Source: Sphingomonas sp. KR3-1
Lineage (GTDB): Bacteria > Pseudomonadota > Alphaproteobacteria > Sphingomonadales > Sphingomonadaceae
Direction of reading: 5' to 3'
NCBI RefSeq assembly: GCF_040049295.1
Contig: NZ_JBDZDQ010000001.1
Coordinates: 310,001-374,000, forward strand
DNA length: 64,000 bases
The translations under genes and the position numbers were made by a program. Position 1 is the first letter of the stretch. Each line of letters opens with the position of its first letter. Shown piece after piece: positions 16,865-24,533 of this stretch. The notes under the pieces are model-generated. The model saw only the letters and a program-made list of their open reading frames with translations. It was not told the DNA's origin and ran no database searches.

Positions 16865-17710
16865 ATGCCCCAGAATGGACCGAGTGATTCCGCCGAGATC
16901 TTCGACCGCGCGCTGCGCCGCAAGCGCCGCGACCGCGCCGCGCGCCGCTACGAAGGCTTTCTGCGCGACCACATGCTCGAAGGCGTGGCGGACCGCCTGG
17001 CGCATGTGAAGCGCAGCTTCCACGACGTGCTCGATCTCGGCAGCTTTGGCGGCGGCTTCGAGCTGCCCGGCGCGCGCATCACCCGGATCGACGCGGGGAG
17101 CGGCTTCGCGGCGCAGGCCGGCGGCATCCACGCCGATGAGGATCGCCACCCCTTCCCCGAGGCGAGCTTCGACCTGGTGGTGAGCGTCGGCGTGCTCGAC
17201 CAGGTCAACGACGTGCCGGGCGCCCTCGCCCTCGCCCGCCGCGCGCTCCGCCCCGACGGGCTGTTCCTCGGCGCCTTTCTCGGCGCGGGCACGCTGGCGA
17301 CGCTGCGCAGCGCGTTCCTCCAGGCCGAGGGCGAGCGCCCGGTGGCGCGCTTCCACCCGCAGATCGACGTGCGCGCCGCCGGCGACCTGCTCACCCGCGC
17401 CGGCTTCGCGCTGCCGGTGTCGGACGTCGAGCCGCTGACCGTGCGTTATTCGAGCCTGTTCTCGCTGCTCGGCGACCTGCGCGGCATGGCGGCGACCAAC
17501 CTGCTCCCGGGCACCCCACCCCTGACCCGCGGCGCGCTGGCCCGCGCGACCGAAGCCTTTTCCGACCGCGCCGACCCGGACGGCAAGACGGCCGAGCGCT
17601 TCGAGATCGTCTACCTGATCGGCTGGGCGCCGGACGCGTCGCAGCCCAAGCCGGCGCGGCGCGGGAGCGCGGTGGCGTCGCTGGCGGAGGAGTTGAAGTC
17701 CAAAAACTAA
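16865..17710 (+). CDS. Class I SAM-dependent methyltransferase (NDUFAF5/BioC-like)
   Basis: This 281-residue protein has an N-terminal IFDRALRRKRRDRAARRYEG segment typical of the bacterial relatives of NDUFAF5, then a Rossmann-type SAM site (VLDLGSFGGGFE). A motif II-like DLVVSVGVLDQVNDVPGAL and a C-terminal helical region follow. Mitochondrial NDUFAF5 acts in complex I assembly, and the bacterial copies are usually annotated only as methyltransferases. The start at 16865 is 42 bp from the divergent comF start. The upstream open frame is a shadow of comF. Confidence 0.88.
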   Translation: MPQNGPSDSAEIFDRALRRKRRDRAARRYEGFLRDHMLEGVADRLAHVKRSFHDVLDLGSFGGGFELPGARITRIDAGSGFAAQAGGIHADEDRHPFPEASFDLVVSVGVLDQVNDVPGALALARRALRPDGLFLGAFLGAGTLATLRSAFLQAEGERPVARFHPQIDVRAAGDLLTRAGFALPVSDVEPLTVRYSSLFSLLGDLRGMAATNLLPGTPPLTRGALARATEAFSDRADPDGKTAERFEIVYLIGWAPDASQPKPARRGSAVASLAEELKSKN

Positions 17711-17739
17711 GCGCGACTATCCGACTGTCTACGCAGAAA

Positions 17740-17760
17740 TTCGCTCCGGTTTGGAGCGAA
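17740..17760. terminator. Hairpin at the boundary of the toxin island
   Basis: TTCGCTCC and GGAGCGAA form a perfect 8-bp stem around a GGTTT loop, 30 bp after the methyltransferase stop. No strong T-run follows, so it is either a weak terminator for that gene or a structured leader of the downstream toxin gene. Confidence 0.45.
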
Positions 17761-17783
17761 CTACGCTTGTATTGTTGGAGAAT

Positions 17784-17798
17784 GTTCTTGAAATGTTC
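17784..17798 (+). promoter_or_regulatory. Candidate LexA (SOS) box upstream of the toxin gene
   Basis: The sequence GTTC-TTGAAAT-GTTC is a perfect match to the alphaproteobacterial LexA consensus GTTC-N7-GTTC. It ends 26 bp before the ATG of the toxin-like gene, where it would overlap the promoter. The match and position are read directly; SOS control is inferred from what is known of LexA sites in this class of bacteria. Confidence 0.6.
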
Positions 17799-17824
17799 TA
17801 GTCGCATTAGCGAAAGTCGGCGCA

Positions 17825-18988
17825 ATGAACAATCTCAAGAAGGACGAAAGAACGGCGTTTTCGGTCTGGATGCGAACCGGACGATGGCCGCGCAGTGTCG
17901 AGGTCAAGTTCAACCCATGGCACGATCCGCGAAATGGACAGTTCACTTCTGCGGGAATGGGAACATATTCGGGGCCGGGTAGCTCCGGATCAGCTATTCG
18001 CGGAAGCCAGAGTACCAGCAGAACCAAACCAAGTCAGGAGATACCGCCGTACCAGGAAGATCCCAGTCTGCAGGGGATCAGCACTATGGAAGAGGTGGAG
18101 GCCTGGAAAACGCAGGAGTTGGCAAAACATCCCAACACCCCAGCCCACCGCAAGCGCATCGAGGAGCAATATCAGCGATATAAGGCAGAACTTGCGAAGC
18201 AGAAACCTCGCAATACGCTGGACCAGATCGGCGACTTTGCCGCTGGCTTTGGCGAGGGAGTGTACAATGTCGGCAAAGGTACAGTCACAGGCCTGCATTC
18301 GCTTGTAACCACCAATCCAGTTACCACTGTCCGGGCGCTTGAGCATGGCATCGCTGGCGCGGTGGATGCCGCGTTGGCGGCTGAGGACACGCCTGCGTAT
18401 GTCCAAATCGATCGAGCGGCGAACAAGATTGCCAACGCTTCAGCGCACGACTGGGGTTATGGTTTGGGAACGATTGGCGGCAATGCTGCACTGGCGGTAG
18501 CGCCGGGAGCGATCGCGGCGAAGGTCTCGGCTGCGACGCGTGCCGGCGAACTTGAAGCTGCCATGATTCCGAAGGGGCCGCCCAAGATTACCTGGGTGGA
18601 CGAAAGTCCTACATTTCGCGGCCCGTCGAAAGAACTCGCAAAGGCTTATAACGACTCAGCTAGAGGCGCACTGTCCAATATTGTCATCAAAAAAGGGCAG
18701 GCACCGGCACTTGAGCGCACGATGGCGGATGGCACCAAACGGTACGTAAAATTTGACGGGGTAGATTATGATAGTGTGTATGGTCATGTGATGATTGACA
18801 GAAAATGGTCCCTCACGGGGAGAGCAAAGACAATAAACCAGGCTATACGTCAGTCCTAAGTATTAGAAGAGCACCATCTAATCGGAATTTGGGAAGTACC
18901 TACACGTGCTGCGCAGAGACGTGCGCTGAAGTTGCTTGCAAAACTTGGAATATCGAACATCAAAATAAGGGTTGCAATTCCACGATGA
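17825..18988 (+). pseudogene. Polymorphic-toxin-like nuclease gene interrupted by an in-frame TAA
   Basis: The frame reads 344 residues to a TAA at 18857-18859, then continues in the same frame for 42 sensible codons to a TGA at 18986-18988 that overlaps the immunity ATG. The N-terminus carries FNPWHDPRNGQFTSAG (29-44), a motif seen in phage-associated and polymorphic toxin proteins. A Gly/Ala-rich pre-toxin region follows. The end has KFDG (309-312) and IDRK (324-327), a D...DxK pattern of a restriction-endonuclease-fold toxin. The residue at the stop is expected to be Gln (IRQS-stop-VLEEHH; CAA to TAA). The region is visibly AT-richer than its neighbours, suggesting transfer. It probably yields a truncated, inactive nuclease unless the TAA is an assembly error. 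Confidence 0.72.
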
Positions 18989-19239
18989 TAGACCAAATTG
19001 CACGAATTATCGCCAACGTTATCCTCGCCCTGGATTATTCCGGAGAGGTTATCGATGAGGATGATGTTGTAGAAATCCTGGAACAGATGGGAGGAGACTT
19101 TCAGGAGCTCGATGTCGAATCGCGCAAGATATTGAGCGATGCTTTCCGTCGCATCGCACCTGAATATGAGGGAGAGTTTCGAGAGGCTGTAGAAACCATG
19201 CCTTATACAATGGGAATCGAGGACGAGGACGCGAGCTAG
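18985..19239 (+). CDS. Candidate immunity protein for the nuclease toxin
   Basis: This 84-residue protein is very acidic, with many Asp and Glu (VIDEDDVVEILEQ, GIEDEDAS), as expected of an inhibitor that mimics DNA or binds a basic nuclease. The ATG overlaps the ancestral toxin stop in ATGA, so the two genes were translationally coupled. An alternative longer frame from 18805 reads through toxin-coding sequence and is not credible. I recognise no named immunity family. The role is inferred from position, size and charge. It has no premature stop, unlike the toxin, so immunity may still be selected. Confidence 0.6.
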   Translation: MIDQIARIIANVILALDYSGEVIDEDDVVEILEQMGGDFQELDVESRKILSDAFRRIAPEYEGEFREAVETMPYTMGIEDEDAS

Positions 19240-19264
19240 TTCCGGGCCTGCGCGCTTCTCGACA

Positions 19265-19672
19265 TCACCCCATCCCCATCAGCGCCTCCACCAGCGGCAC
19301 ATCCGCCGGCGGCATCGGCAGCCCGCGCATCTCTGCCGGAGTCACCCAGCGCAGCTCGGTCGCGTGATGGGCCTCGGGCGTCCCTTCCCAGTTCCGCAAG
19401 ATGAAGAGCAGCAGCAGCAGGTGCCGCCCGGCCAGCGGCTCGCTGGCGAAGGCGATGGGGCTCAGGTCTTTTACGCTAAGGGTTATTCCCAGTTCCTCGT
19501 GGAGCTCGCGCGCCAGTGCCGCCTCGGGGCTTTCGCCGGGCTCGATCTTGCCGCCGGGGAACTCCCACAGCCCGGCCATCGGCTTGCCCGGCGGGCGCTT
19601 CTGGAGGAGCACGCGCCCCTCGCGATCGCGCATCGCCACAGCAACAACCAGCAACATCTCAGGCGCGGGCAT
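19265..19672 (-). CDS. mutT: 8-oxo-dGTP diphosphatase, MutT/Nudix family
   Basis: This protein of about 135 residues has a complete Nudix box: GGKIEPGESPEAALARELHE followed by ELGI. The flanking LLQKRPPGKPMAGLWEFPGG and the C-terminal RWVTPAEM segment are typical of MutT. It hydrolyses oxidised nucleotides such as 8-oxo-dGTP to prevent mutation. I chose the ATG at 19670-19672; an in-frame GTG two codons upstream is an alternative. It is divergent from the Flp pilin cluster. Confidence 0.88.
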   Translation of the reverse strand: MPAPEMLLVVAVAMRDREGRVLLQKRPPGKPMAGLWEFPGGKIEPGESPEAALARELHEELGITLSVKDLSPIAFASEPLAGRHLLLLLFILRNWEGTPEAHHATELRWVTPAEMRGLPMPPADVPLVEALMGMG

Positions 19673-19733
19673 CGACACTTCGTTAAGCCTCTTTGGCTAG
19701 TTTCCGGCCATCATTGGAGAAGAAGCGCCGTCA

Positions 19734-19919
19734 ATGCGAGCCCTGGTTCACCTTATCCGCACTGCGATCCGCGACAGCCGCGGCGCCACCGCGATCGAAT
19801 ATGGCCTGATCGTCGCGCTCATCGTCATCGCGATGATCGCCAGCCTGCAGGGCGTCGCCGGCACCACCATCGGCATGTGGGGCAATGTGAACAACAAGGT
19901 CGCGGCCGCCTCGCAATAA
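19734..19919 (+). CDS. Flp family type IVb pilin, copy 1
   Basis: This 61-residue prepilin has a short basic leader ending in RGATAIEYGL, the processing site of Flp pilins: cleavage after Gly, with Glu at +5 and Tyr at +6. A single hydrophobic helix (IVALIVIAMIASLQGVAG) follows, then a short tail. Flp pilins are the subunits of tight-adherence (Tad) pili. GGAGAAGAA supplies the ribosome-binding site. No tad/cpa secretion genes lie in this window, so assembly would depend on a locus elsewhere. Confidence 0.93.
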   Translation: MRALVHLIRTAIRDSRGATAIEYGLIVALIVIAMIASLQGVAGTTIGMWGNVNNKVAAASQ

Positions 19920-20049
19920 CTTGGTTACGATGGCGTAACGCTTGGCCTTAGGCGTTTATTTACTTCCCCCGCGTAGTTTCGACTTGCCGAACCGGGGTTT
20001 CCTCGAGCCGGCCGGGTGAATGAAGCATTTTGAACACTGGAGACCGGTT

Positions 20050-20217
20050 ATGATGAAGATCCGCAACTTCTTTAAGAATTCCAAGGGTGCCACCGCCATC
20101 GAGTACGGCCTGATCGCCGCTCTGATCGCCGTTGCCGCGATTGCCGCGATGCAGGGCCTGGGCAACACCCTGAAGTCGACCTTCACCAACGTTTCGTCGA
20201 GCATGAAGGTCGGCTAA
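20050..20217 (+). CDS. Flp family type IVb pilin, copy 2
   Basis: This is a 55-residue prepilin with leader MMKIRNFFKNSKG, processing site KGATAIEYGL and the hydrophobic helix IAALIAVAAIAAMQGLG. The start at 20050 follows a TGGAGA ribosome-binding site; an upstream in-frame ATG at 20020 is less likely. It is the second of four tandem Flp-type genes and ends just before a strong terminator, so copies 1 and 2 may share a transcript. Confidence 0.93.
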   Translation: MMKIRNFFKNSKGATAIEYGLIAALIAVAAIAAMQGLGNTLKSTFTNVSSSMKVG

Positions 20218-20247
20218 GCCGAACTTTCCGACAAACGGAACGAAATC

Positions 20248-20280
20248 GGGCGGTGGGATTTATCCCGCCGCCCTTTCTCT
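20248..20280 (+). terminator. Rho-independent terminator after Flp pilin copy 2
   Basis: GGGCGGTGGGA and TCCCGCCGCCC form an 11-bp stem (one G-U pair) with a TTTA loop, followed by a T-rich tail (TTTCTCTTT). It lies 31 bp after the stop of pilin copy 2 and separates it from the degenerate copies 3 and 4. Confidence 0.85.
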
Positions 20281-20297
20281 TTCCGGACGAACTATTC

Positions 20298-20405
20298 ATG
20301 GTTAAGTATTTGTACGGTATCTTGGGTGAGTCGCGCAGGCCGACCGCCATCGACTATGGCGTGGTCGCCGCGGTGATCGCCGTCGCCGCGATCAAACTGG
20401 GCTAG
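20298..20405 (+). CDS. Degenerate short Flp-pilin-like peptide, copy 3
   Basis: This 35-codon reading frame (MVKYLYGILGESRRP, then TAIDYGVVAAVIAVAAIKLG) aligns with the N-terminal half of pilin copy 2. The processing site has changed: the Gly is replaced by Arg and the +5 Glu by Asp, and the tail is missing. It could not be a normal Tad subunit and may be a decaying duplicate. Its ribosome-binding site is weak. It is too short for usual gene finders. Confidence 0.5.
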   Translation: MVKYLYGILGESRRPTAIDYGVVAAVIAVAAIKLG

Positions 20406-20505
20406 GCAAGCCGAGCTACGGCCAGCCGGGCTAGGGATTTTTCCTGAATCGCATAAAGCCGGGTGCTTCAGCCTCGGTACATCCCCGCCTTCCTATAAGG
20501 AGGGG

Positions 20506-20658
20506 ATGAAACAGCTCTCCTCTCCCAAGGCGGTGACGCCGTTCGAGATCGCCCTGGTCGCGTTCCTCGCGATCTGCGCCGTGCTCGCGGTCGTGCAGGG
20601 CCTGGGCATGATCGGCGCGAGCCTGGCCGCCGCCGAGCACGTCGCCCCGGTTCGATAA
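20506..20658 (+). CDS. Divergent Flp-pilin-like small protein, copy 4
   Basis: This 50-residue reading frame follows a very strong ribosome-binding site (AAGGAGGGG). Its core TPFEIALVAFLAICAVLAVV followed by QGLG aligns with the hydrophobic helix of Flp pilins, keeping the +5 Glu and the QGLG end but with Ala rather than Gly before the cleavage point. It may be a minor pilin or pseudopilin, or a diverged duplicate. It ends 21 bp before the convergent accA stop. Confidence 0.6.
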   Translation: MKQLSSPKAVTPFEIALVAFLAICAVLAVVQGLGMIGASLAAAEHVAPVR

Positions 20659-20678
20659 GACCGGCTAGATCCGGCCCC

Positions 20679-21626
20679 CTAAATCCTGCCCATCGCCAGG
20701 AACTTGGCGCGGCGGGCCTGGCGCAGGCCCTCGGGCGACATCCCATCGAGCTTCTGCAGCGATTCCTCGATCGCATCGCCCAGCGCATGGACCGCGGCCC
20801 CGGCATCGCGGTGCGCGCCGCCCAGCGGCTCGCCGACGATCCGGTCGATCACCTTCAGCTCCTTCAGGTGCTGCGCGGTGACCTTCATCGCTTCCGCCGC
20901 ATCGGCCGCCTTGTCGGCGGTGCGCCACAGGATCGAGGCGCAGCCCTCGGGCGAGATCACCGAATAGACCGCGTGCTCCATCATCAGCACGGTATTGCCC
21001 GCCGCGAGCGCCACTGCGCCGCCCGAGCCGCCTTCGCCCAGGATCGACGCGACCAGCGGCACGCCCAGGTTGAGGCACGCCTCGGTCGAGCGCGCGATCG
21101 CCTCGGCCTGGCCGCGCTCCTCGGCCTGCACGCCCGGGAAGGCGCCCGAGGTGTCGACCAGCGTGATCACCGGCAAATTGAACTTGTTGGCGAGCGCCAT
21201 CAGGCGGATCGCCTTGCGATAGCCTTCGGGCTTGCCCATGCCGAAATTATGCTTGAGGCGGCTGGCGGTGTCGTCGCCCTTCTCATGGCCGATCACCATC
21301 ACCCGGCGCCCGCGGAAGCGCCCCAGGCCGCCCTGGATGGCGTTGTCGTCGGCAAAGGCGCGGTCGCCGCCCAGCGGCATGAATTCCTCGATCAGCCCGG
21401 CAACATAATGCTTGAAGTGCGGGCGCTCGGGATGGCGAGCGACCTGCGTCTTCTGCCAGGGCGTGAGCTTGGCGTAGGTGTCCTTGAGGAGCTTTTCCGC
21501 CTTGGCCTGGAGCGGGGCGATCTCCGCATCGATATCGACGGCGCCGCTGTCCGCGGTGGTGCGCAGCTCGTCGATGCGGGTCTGAAGCTCGGCGATCGGC
21601 TTCTCGAAGTCGAGGAAAGTGGTCAT
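20679..21626 (-). CDS. accA: Acetyl-CoA carboxylase carboxyltransferase subunit alpha
   Basis: This 315-residue protein is AccA over its full length. It has the coiled N-terminus ([20 protein letters not shown]), the RPHFKHYV segment, and the acyl-CoA site with [17 protein letters not shown] and [14 protein letters not shown]. With AccD it transfers CO2 from carboxybiotin to acetyl-CoA, giving malonyl-CoA for fatty-acid synthesis. It is downstream of xerD on the same strand but separated from it by a palindromic repeat. Confidence 0.97.
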   Translation of the reverse strand: MTTFLDFEKPIAELQTRIDELRTTADSGAVDIDAEIAPLQAKAEKLLKDTYAKLTPWQKTQVARHPERPHFKHYVAGLIEEFMPLGGDRAFADDNAIQGGLGRFRGRRVMVIGHEKGDDTASRLKHNFGMGKPEGYRKAIRLMALANKFNLPVITLVDTSGAFPGVQAEERGQAEAIARSTEACLNLGVPLVASILGEGGSGGAVALAAGNTVLMMEHAVYSVISPEGCASILWRTADKAADAAEAMKVTAQHLKELKVIDRIVGEPLGGAHRDAGAAVHALGDAIEESLQKLDGMSPEGLRQARRAKFLAMGRI

Positions 21627-21712
21627 CGCTGGCGGGGCTAACCTTGGTGTGGCGCCACGTCAACGAGCGGGTGTTTCTTGGGGTCCCCAGATAAGGCGCG
21701 ATGCCCCCTCCA

Positions 21713-21822
21713 ATTCGTCGCCCCGGACTTGTTCGGGGTCCACCGGGAGGCAAACCATGGGCAAGAGGCTCCACGGCATTGCTGGCGGCGCAGTGGACCC
21801 CGGCACAAGGCCGGGGTGACGG
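21713..21822. repeat. Palindromic repeat between xerD and accA
   Basis: GTCGCCCCGGACTTGTTCGG at about 21719-21738 and CCGGCACAAGGCCGGGGTGA near 21802-21821 are inverted copies of the same GC-rich unit, each with GTGGACC/GGTCCAC nearby. They form a long possible hairpin of the kind seen near 0.5 and 1.9 kb. Nothing else is visible in the gap of about 195 bp. Confidence 0.7.
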
Positions 21823-22728
21823 TTAGGGCTTGGAAAGCGCCTCGCCCAGCGGATGCCGCTGATTGACCAGTTCGACCAGCCGGCGGCTGTCGACATGGGT
21901 GTAGATCTCGGTCGTGGCGATGTCGGCATGGCCGAGCATCGCCTGCAGCGCGCGCAGGTCGGCGCCGCCCTCGAGCAGGTGAGTCGCGAAGGCGTGGCGC
22001 AGAACGTGGGGGCTCACCCGGTCGGGCGGGATCCCCGCCTCCCCCGCCAGCGCGCGGACGAGCTGGTAGAGCCGGACGCGCGAGAGATGGCCCTTGCCCG
22101 AGGGGAAGAGGAACGGCCGCCCCGAATCGACATGTGCGCGCCAGGCGGCCACGGCGGCGCGGGCGCGGTCCGAGATCGGCACCAGCCGCTCGCGCCCGCC
22201 CTTGCCCTTGAGGATCAGATAGGGCCGGTCCGGCGACACCGCGTTCCTCGGCAGCGAGACCAGCTCGGTCGCGCGCAGGCCTGATCCGTAGAGCAGCTCG
22301 ATCAGCGCCTGGAGGCGCAGGTCGTTGGGATCGGGCGGCACCCGGGCAATGCGATCGGCGATCGCGGCGAACATCTTGTCGACATCCGCGATGCTCAGCA
22401 CCTTGGGCAGCGCGCGGGAAGTGCTGGGACGCGGCAGCGCGGCGGAAGGGTCGTCCTTGCGCAGGCCTTCGTTGGCCAGGAACGCGTAGAAACGCCGCAG
22501 CGCCGCCGATTTGCGCGCGACGGTGGCACGGGCGAGCGGCTGCCACTCGGCCCCAAGCGTCTCCAGCTCCGGGCGCCCTGCCCCGCTCAGCCCGCCGCTC
22601 AGGAATTCGGAGGCGAGGCGCAGGTCGGTCTGGTAGGCGGCGATCGTGTTGGCAGTGGCGCCTGCCTCCGCGCGCATCATCTCGAGGAAGCGCTCGATCA
22701 GCGCGCGGTCTTCCCCGGCGCTGGTCAA
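21823..22728 (-). CDS. xerD: Site-specific tyrosine recombinase XerD
   Basis: This protein of about 301 residues has an N-terminal SAM-like core-binding domain (LIERFLEMMRAEAGATANTI) and a catalytic domain with the tyrosine recombinase residues: Arg in GSGLRATEL, HVLRHAF (His and Arg), GHADIATTEIYTH (His) and the Tyr nucleophile in EIYTH. XerD resolves chromosome dimers at dif with XerC. The likely start is a TTG at 22726-22728 overlapping the upstream stop (TTGA), implying coupling. The longer upstream open frame is a shadow of the preceding gene. XerC versus XerD is judged from overall resemblance and the accA neighbour. Confidence 0.9.
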   Translation of the reverse strand: MTSAGEDRALIERFLEMMRAEAGATANTIAAYQTDLRLASEFLSGGLSGAGRPELETLGAEWQPLARATVARKSAALRRFYAFLANEGLRKDDPSAALPRPSTSRALPKVLSIADVDKMFAAIADRIARVPPDPNDLRLQALIELLYGSGLRATELVSLPRNAVSPDRPYLILKGKGGRERLVPISDRARAAVAAWRAHVDSGRPFLFPSGKGHLSRVRLYQLVRALAGEAGIPPDRVSPHVLRHAFATHLLEGGADLRALQAMLGHADIATTEIYTHVDSRRLVELVNQRHPLGEALSKP

Positions 22729-24533
22729 GCCGACCGCGTGACCGCCTCCACGGCGATCATCCGCGCATAGCTGGTCATCCCCGCCGCGCGCATCGCCGCG
22801 ACGATGTGGAACAGCGCCTCGGGCGTGACATTGTCCCAGACGCGCGACTGCATGCCGACCGCGGCGAGCAGCGCGACCATGCCGGTGTCGCCGCGCTTTC
22901 CGGCCGCATCGATCGCGCGGGTCCAGTCGTTCTGCGCGCCGATCTGCACGTTGAGCGCAGTGGCACCGCGCCTGGCGTCGCTCGTCTCGAAGCGGCCCAG
23001 CCCCGCGAGCCCGGCAAAGGCTAGCTGGGCGCGGCGCTGGCCAGCGGCGTCCTTGAACGAATCGAAGTCGCCATAGGCGACGGGGCCGGTGGCGCCGGGA
23101 TCGGCGAGCGCGAGCAGGCCCCAGGCGACGCTGCCGTGCGGCACCACCGCGCGCCACTCCATCGCCTTGGTCTCGTAGCCGGCCGACAGCATCGAGGCGA
23201 TCAGCTTCTCGGGCTCGGCGATCTTGGGGTCGGCGGGAATCCAGGACGCGGCGCGCGCGGTGAGGATCAGCCGGGCATATTGGGTGCGCGGCGTGCTCGC
23301 CTCGGCCCACAGCGTCTGGATCGCCTTGATCCGGTCCGCCACGTCGGTGTCGACATAGGCGGTGCGCAGGTCGCGGGCGACGCCGCCCTCGGTGGTGTTG
23401 GCGTCGTCGCCCTCGGCGATCTCGCTGTAGAGATCGACCAACCCGGCGTTCGAGAAGACCCCGGCAGTGGCGGCGAGCTCGGCGGCGGCGGCGCGCTGGC
23501 GCGGAGTGAGCTGCGGCGCGAGCGCCTGCCAGTAGCGGACCTGCGGGCCGGCAGTGGCGTAGAGCGAGAGCGGCACTTCCTCGCCGGCAGCGGTGGCGAG
23601 GCCCCAGCGCCAGGCGGTGAGCCGGGTGATCCCGCCCCATTCGATCGTGACCGCGCGGCGGCCCTGCGCGCCGGTGCCGAGAATCTTCTCGGCCAGCAGA
23701 TTGTCGATATCGCTGACCGGCGTGCCGCCGCGCGCCTGGTCGAGCAGCTGGCCGGCCTCGTTCGGCTTGCCGGCAAGCCCTGCGCACATCGCGCGGGCGA
23801 GCGCCCAGCCGCGCTGGTGGACATATTGGTTGCCGCGATCGGCAATCCCGCAAAGCCCGCCCGGATCGGCGGAGGCGAGCGAGGCCTGCATCGCCACCTG
23901 GAGCAGCCGGGTGGAATAATTGTCGCCGTCGACGTCGTTGACCACCGCGCGCGCGGCATTGGCCTCTCCCATGCGCAGCAGCAGCCAGGCGCGCTCGGCG
24001 GCGAAATCGGCGCCGTTGATGTGCGCGGGCGTGTCGAGCGGCGACATCAGCGCGCGGCGCAGCGCGATCGAGACCCAGCGCGAGGCGACCGGGGCGGCAA
24101 GGCGCTGCATCAGCACCGCAAGCGTGCGCCCGTCCGCCTTGCCGAAAGCCTTGGCCGGGAACGGCGTGTTGCCCGCGGCGAGCGCGCCGGTGCGCGCGAG
24201 CGAATGCTTGGCGAACTCGGGCAGCTCGTAACGCGCGAGGTCGACCGGGGTGGCGGGCGCCGTTTCCTCGGCGGCCGCGCTGTTCGAAAGCGGCGCCGTG
24301 TCGTTGCCGAGCGACGGCGCGATCGTCGGCGCGGCGCTGGGCGTGGTGGCCGCGGGCGCAGTGGCGGCGGGCGCCGGGCGCGGCGCCGGCGTGGGCGCCT
24401 GCTCGGGCTGGTCGAAGCCCGGCGGCAGGATCGATTCGGGCTTGTCCTGCTGTCCGACCGCGGGCACCGCCGCGCCGGCCAGCAACAGCCCCGCAAGGGC
24501 GAGGTGGCGGCCCTTAATTGGCGAGGTTGTCAA
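22725..24533 (-). CDS. Exported hypothetical protein
   Basis: This protein of about 602 residues begins with a signal peptide (GRHLALAGLLLAGAAVPAVG, cut near AVG-QQ) and a Pro/Ala-rich linker of about 70 residues (PAPRPAPAATAPAATTPSAA). The rest is an alpha-helical, Ala-rich periplasmic domain with repeat-like helices resembling TPR solenoids. I recognise no named family. The probable start is TTG at 24531-24533, after GAGAAGGTGG; it overlaps the end of the small gene upstream by 20 bp. It ends in a TTGA overlap with xerD. The order with aroK/aroB on the other strand is common in sphingomonads. Confidence 0.75.
   Translation of the reverse strand: MTTSPIKGRHLALAGLLLAGAAVPAVGQQDKPESILPPGFDQPEQAPTPAPRPAPAATAPAATTPSAAPTIAPSLGNDTAPLSNSAAAEETAPATPVDLARYELPEFAKHSLARTGALAAGNTPFPAKAFGKADGRTLAVLMQRLAAPVASRWVSIALRRALMSPLDTPAHINGADFAAERAWLLLRMGEANAARAVVNDVDGDNYSTRLLQVAMQASLASADPGGLCGIADRGNQYVHQRGWALARAMCAGLAGKPNEAGQLLDQARGGTPVSDIDNLLAEKILGTGAQGRRAVTIEWGGITRLTAWRWGLATAAGEEVPLSLYATAGPQVRYWQALAPQLTPRQRAAAAELAATAGVFSNAGLVDLYSEIAEGDDANTTEGGVARDLRTAYVDTDVADRIKAIQTLWAEASTPRTQYARLILTARAASWIPADPKIAEPEKLIASMLSAGYETKAMEWRAVVPHGSVAWGLLALADPGATGPVAYGDFDSFKDAAGQRRAQLAFAGLAGLGRFETSDARRGATALNVQIGAQNDWTRAIDAAGKRGDTGMVALLAAVGMQSRVWDNVTPEALFHIVAAMRAAGMTSYARMIAVEAVTRSA

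Noticed and set aside
18805..18984. Longer version of the immunity protein from 18805
   Set aside because: It reads through toxin-coding sequence in another frame and has unlikely composition; the ATGA overlap at 18985 supports the shorter start.
21823..23853. 676-residue reading frame covering xerD and beyond
   Set aside because: Above 22728 it is an Arg-rich shadow of the exported-protein gene in another frame.
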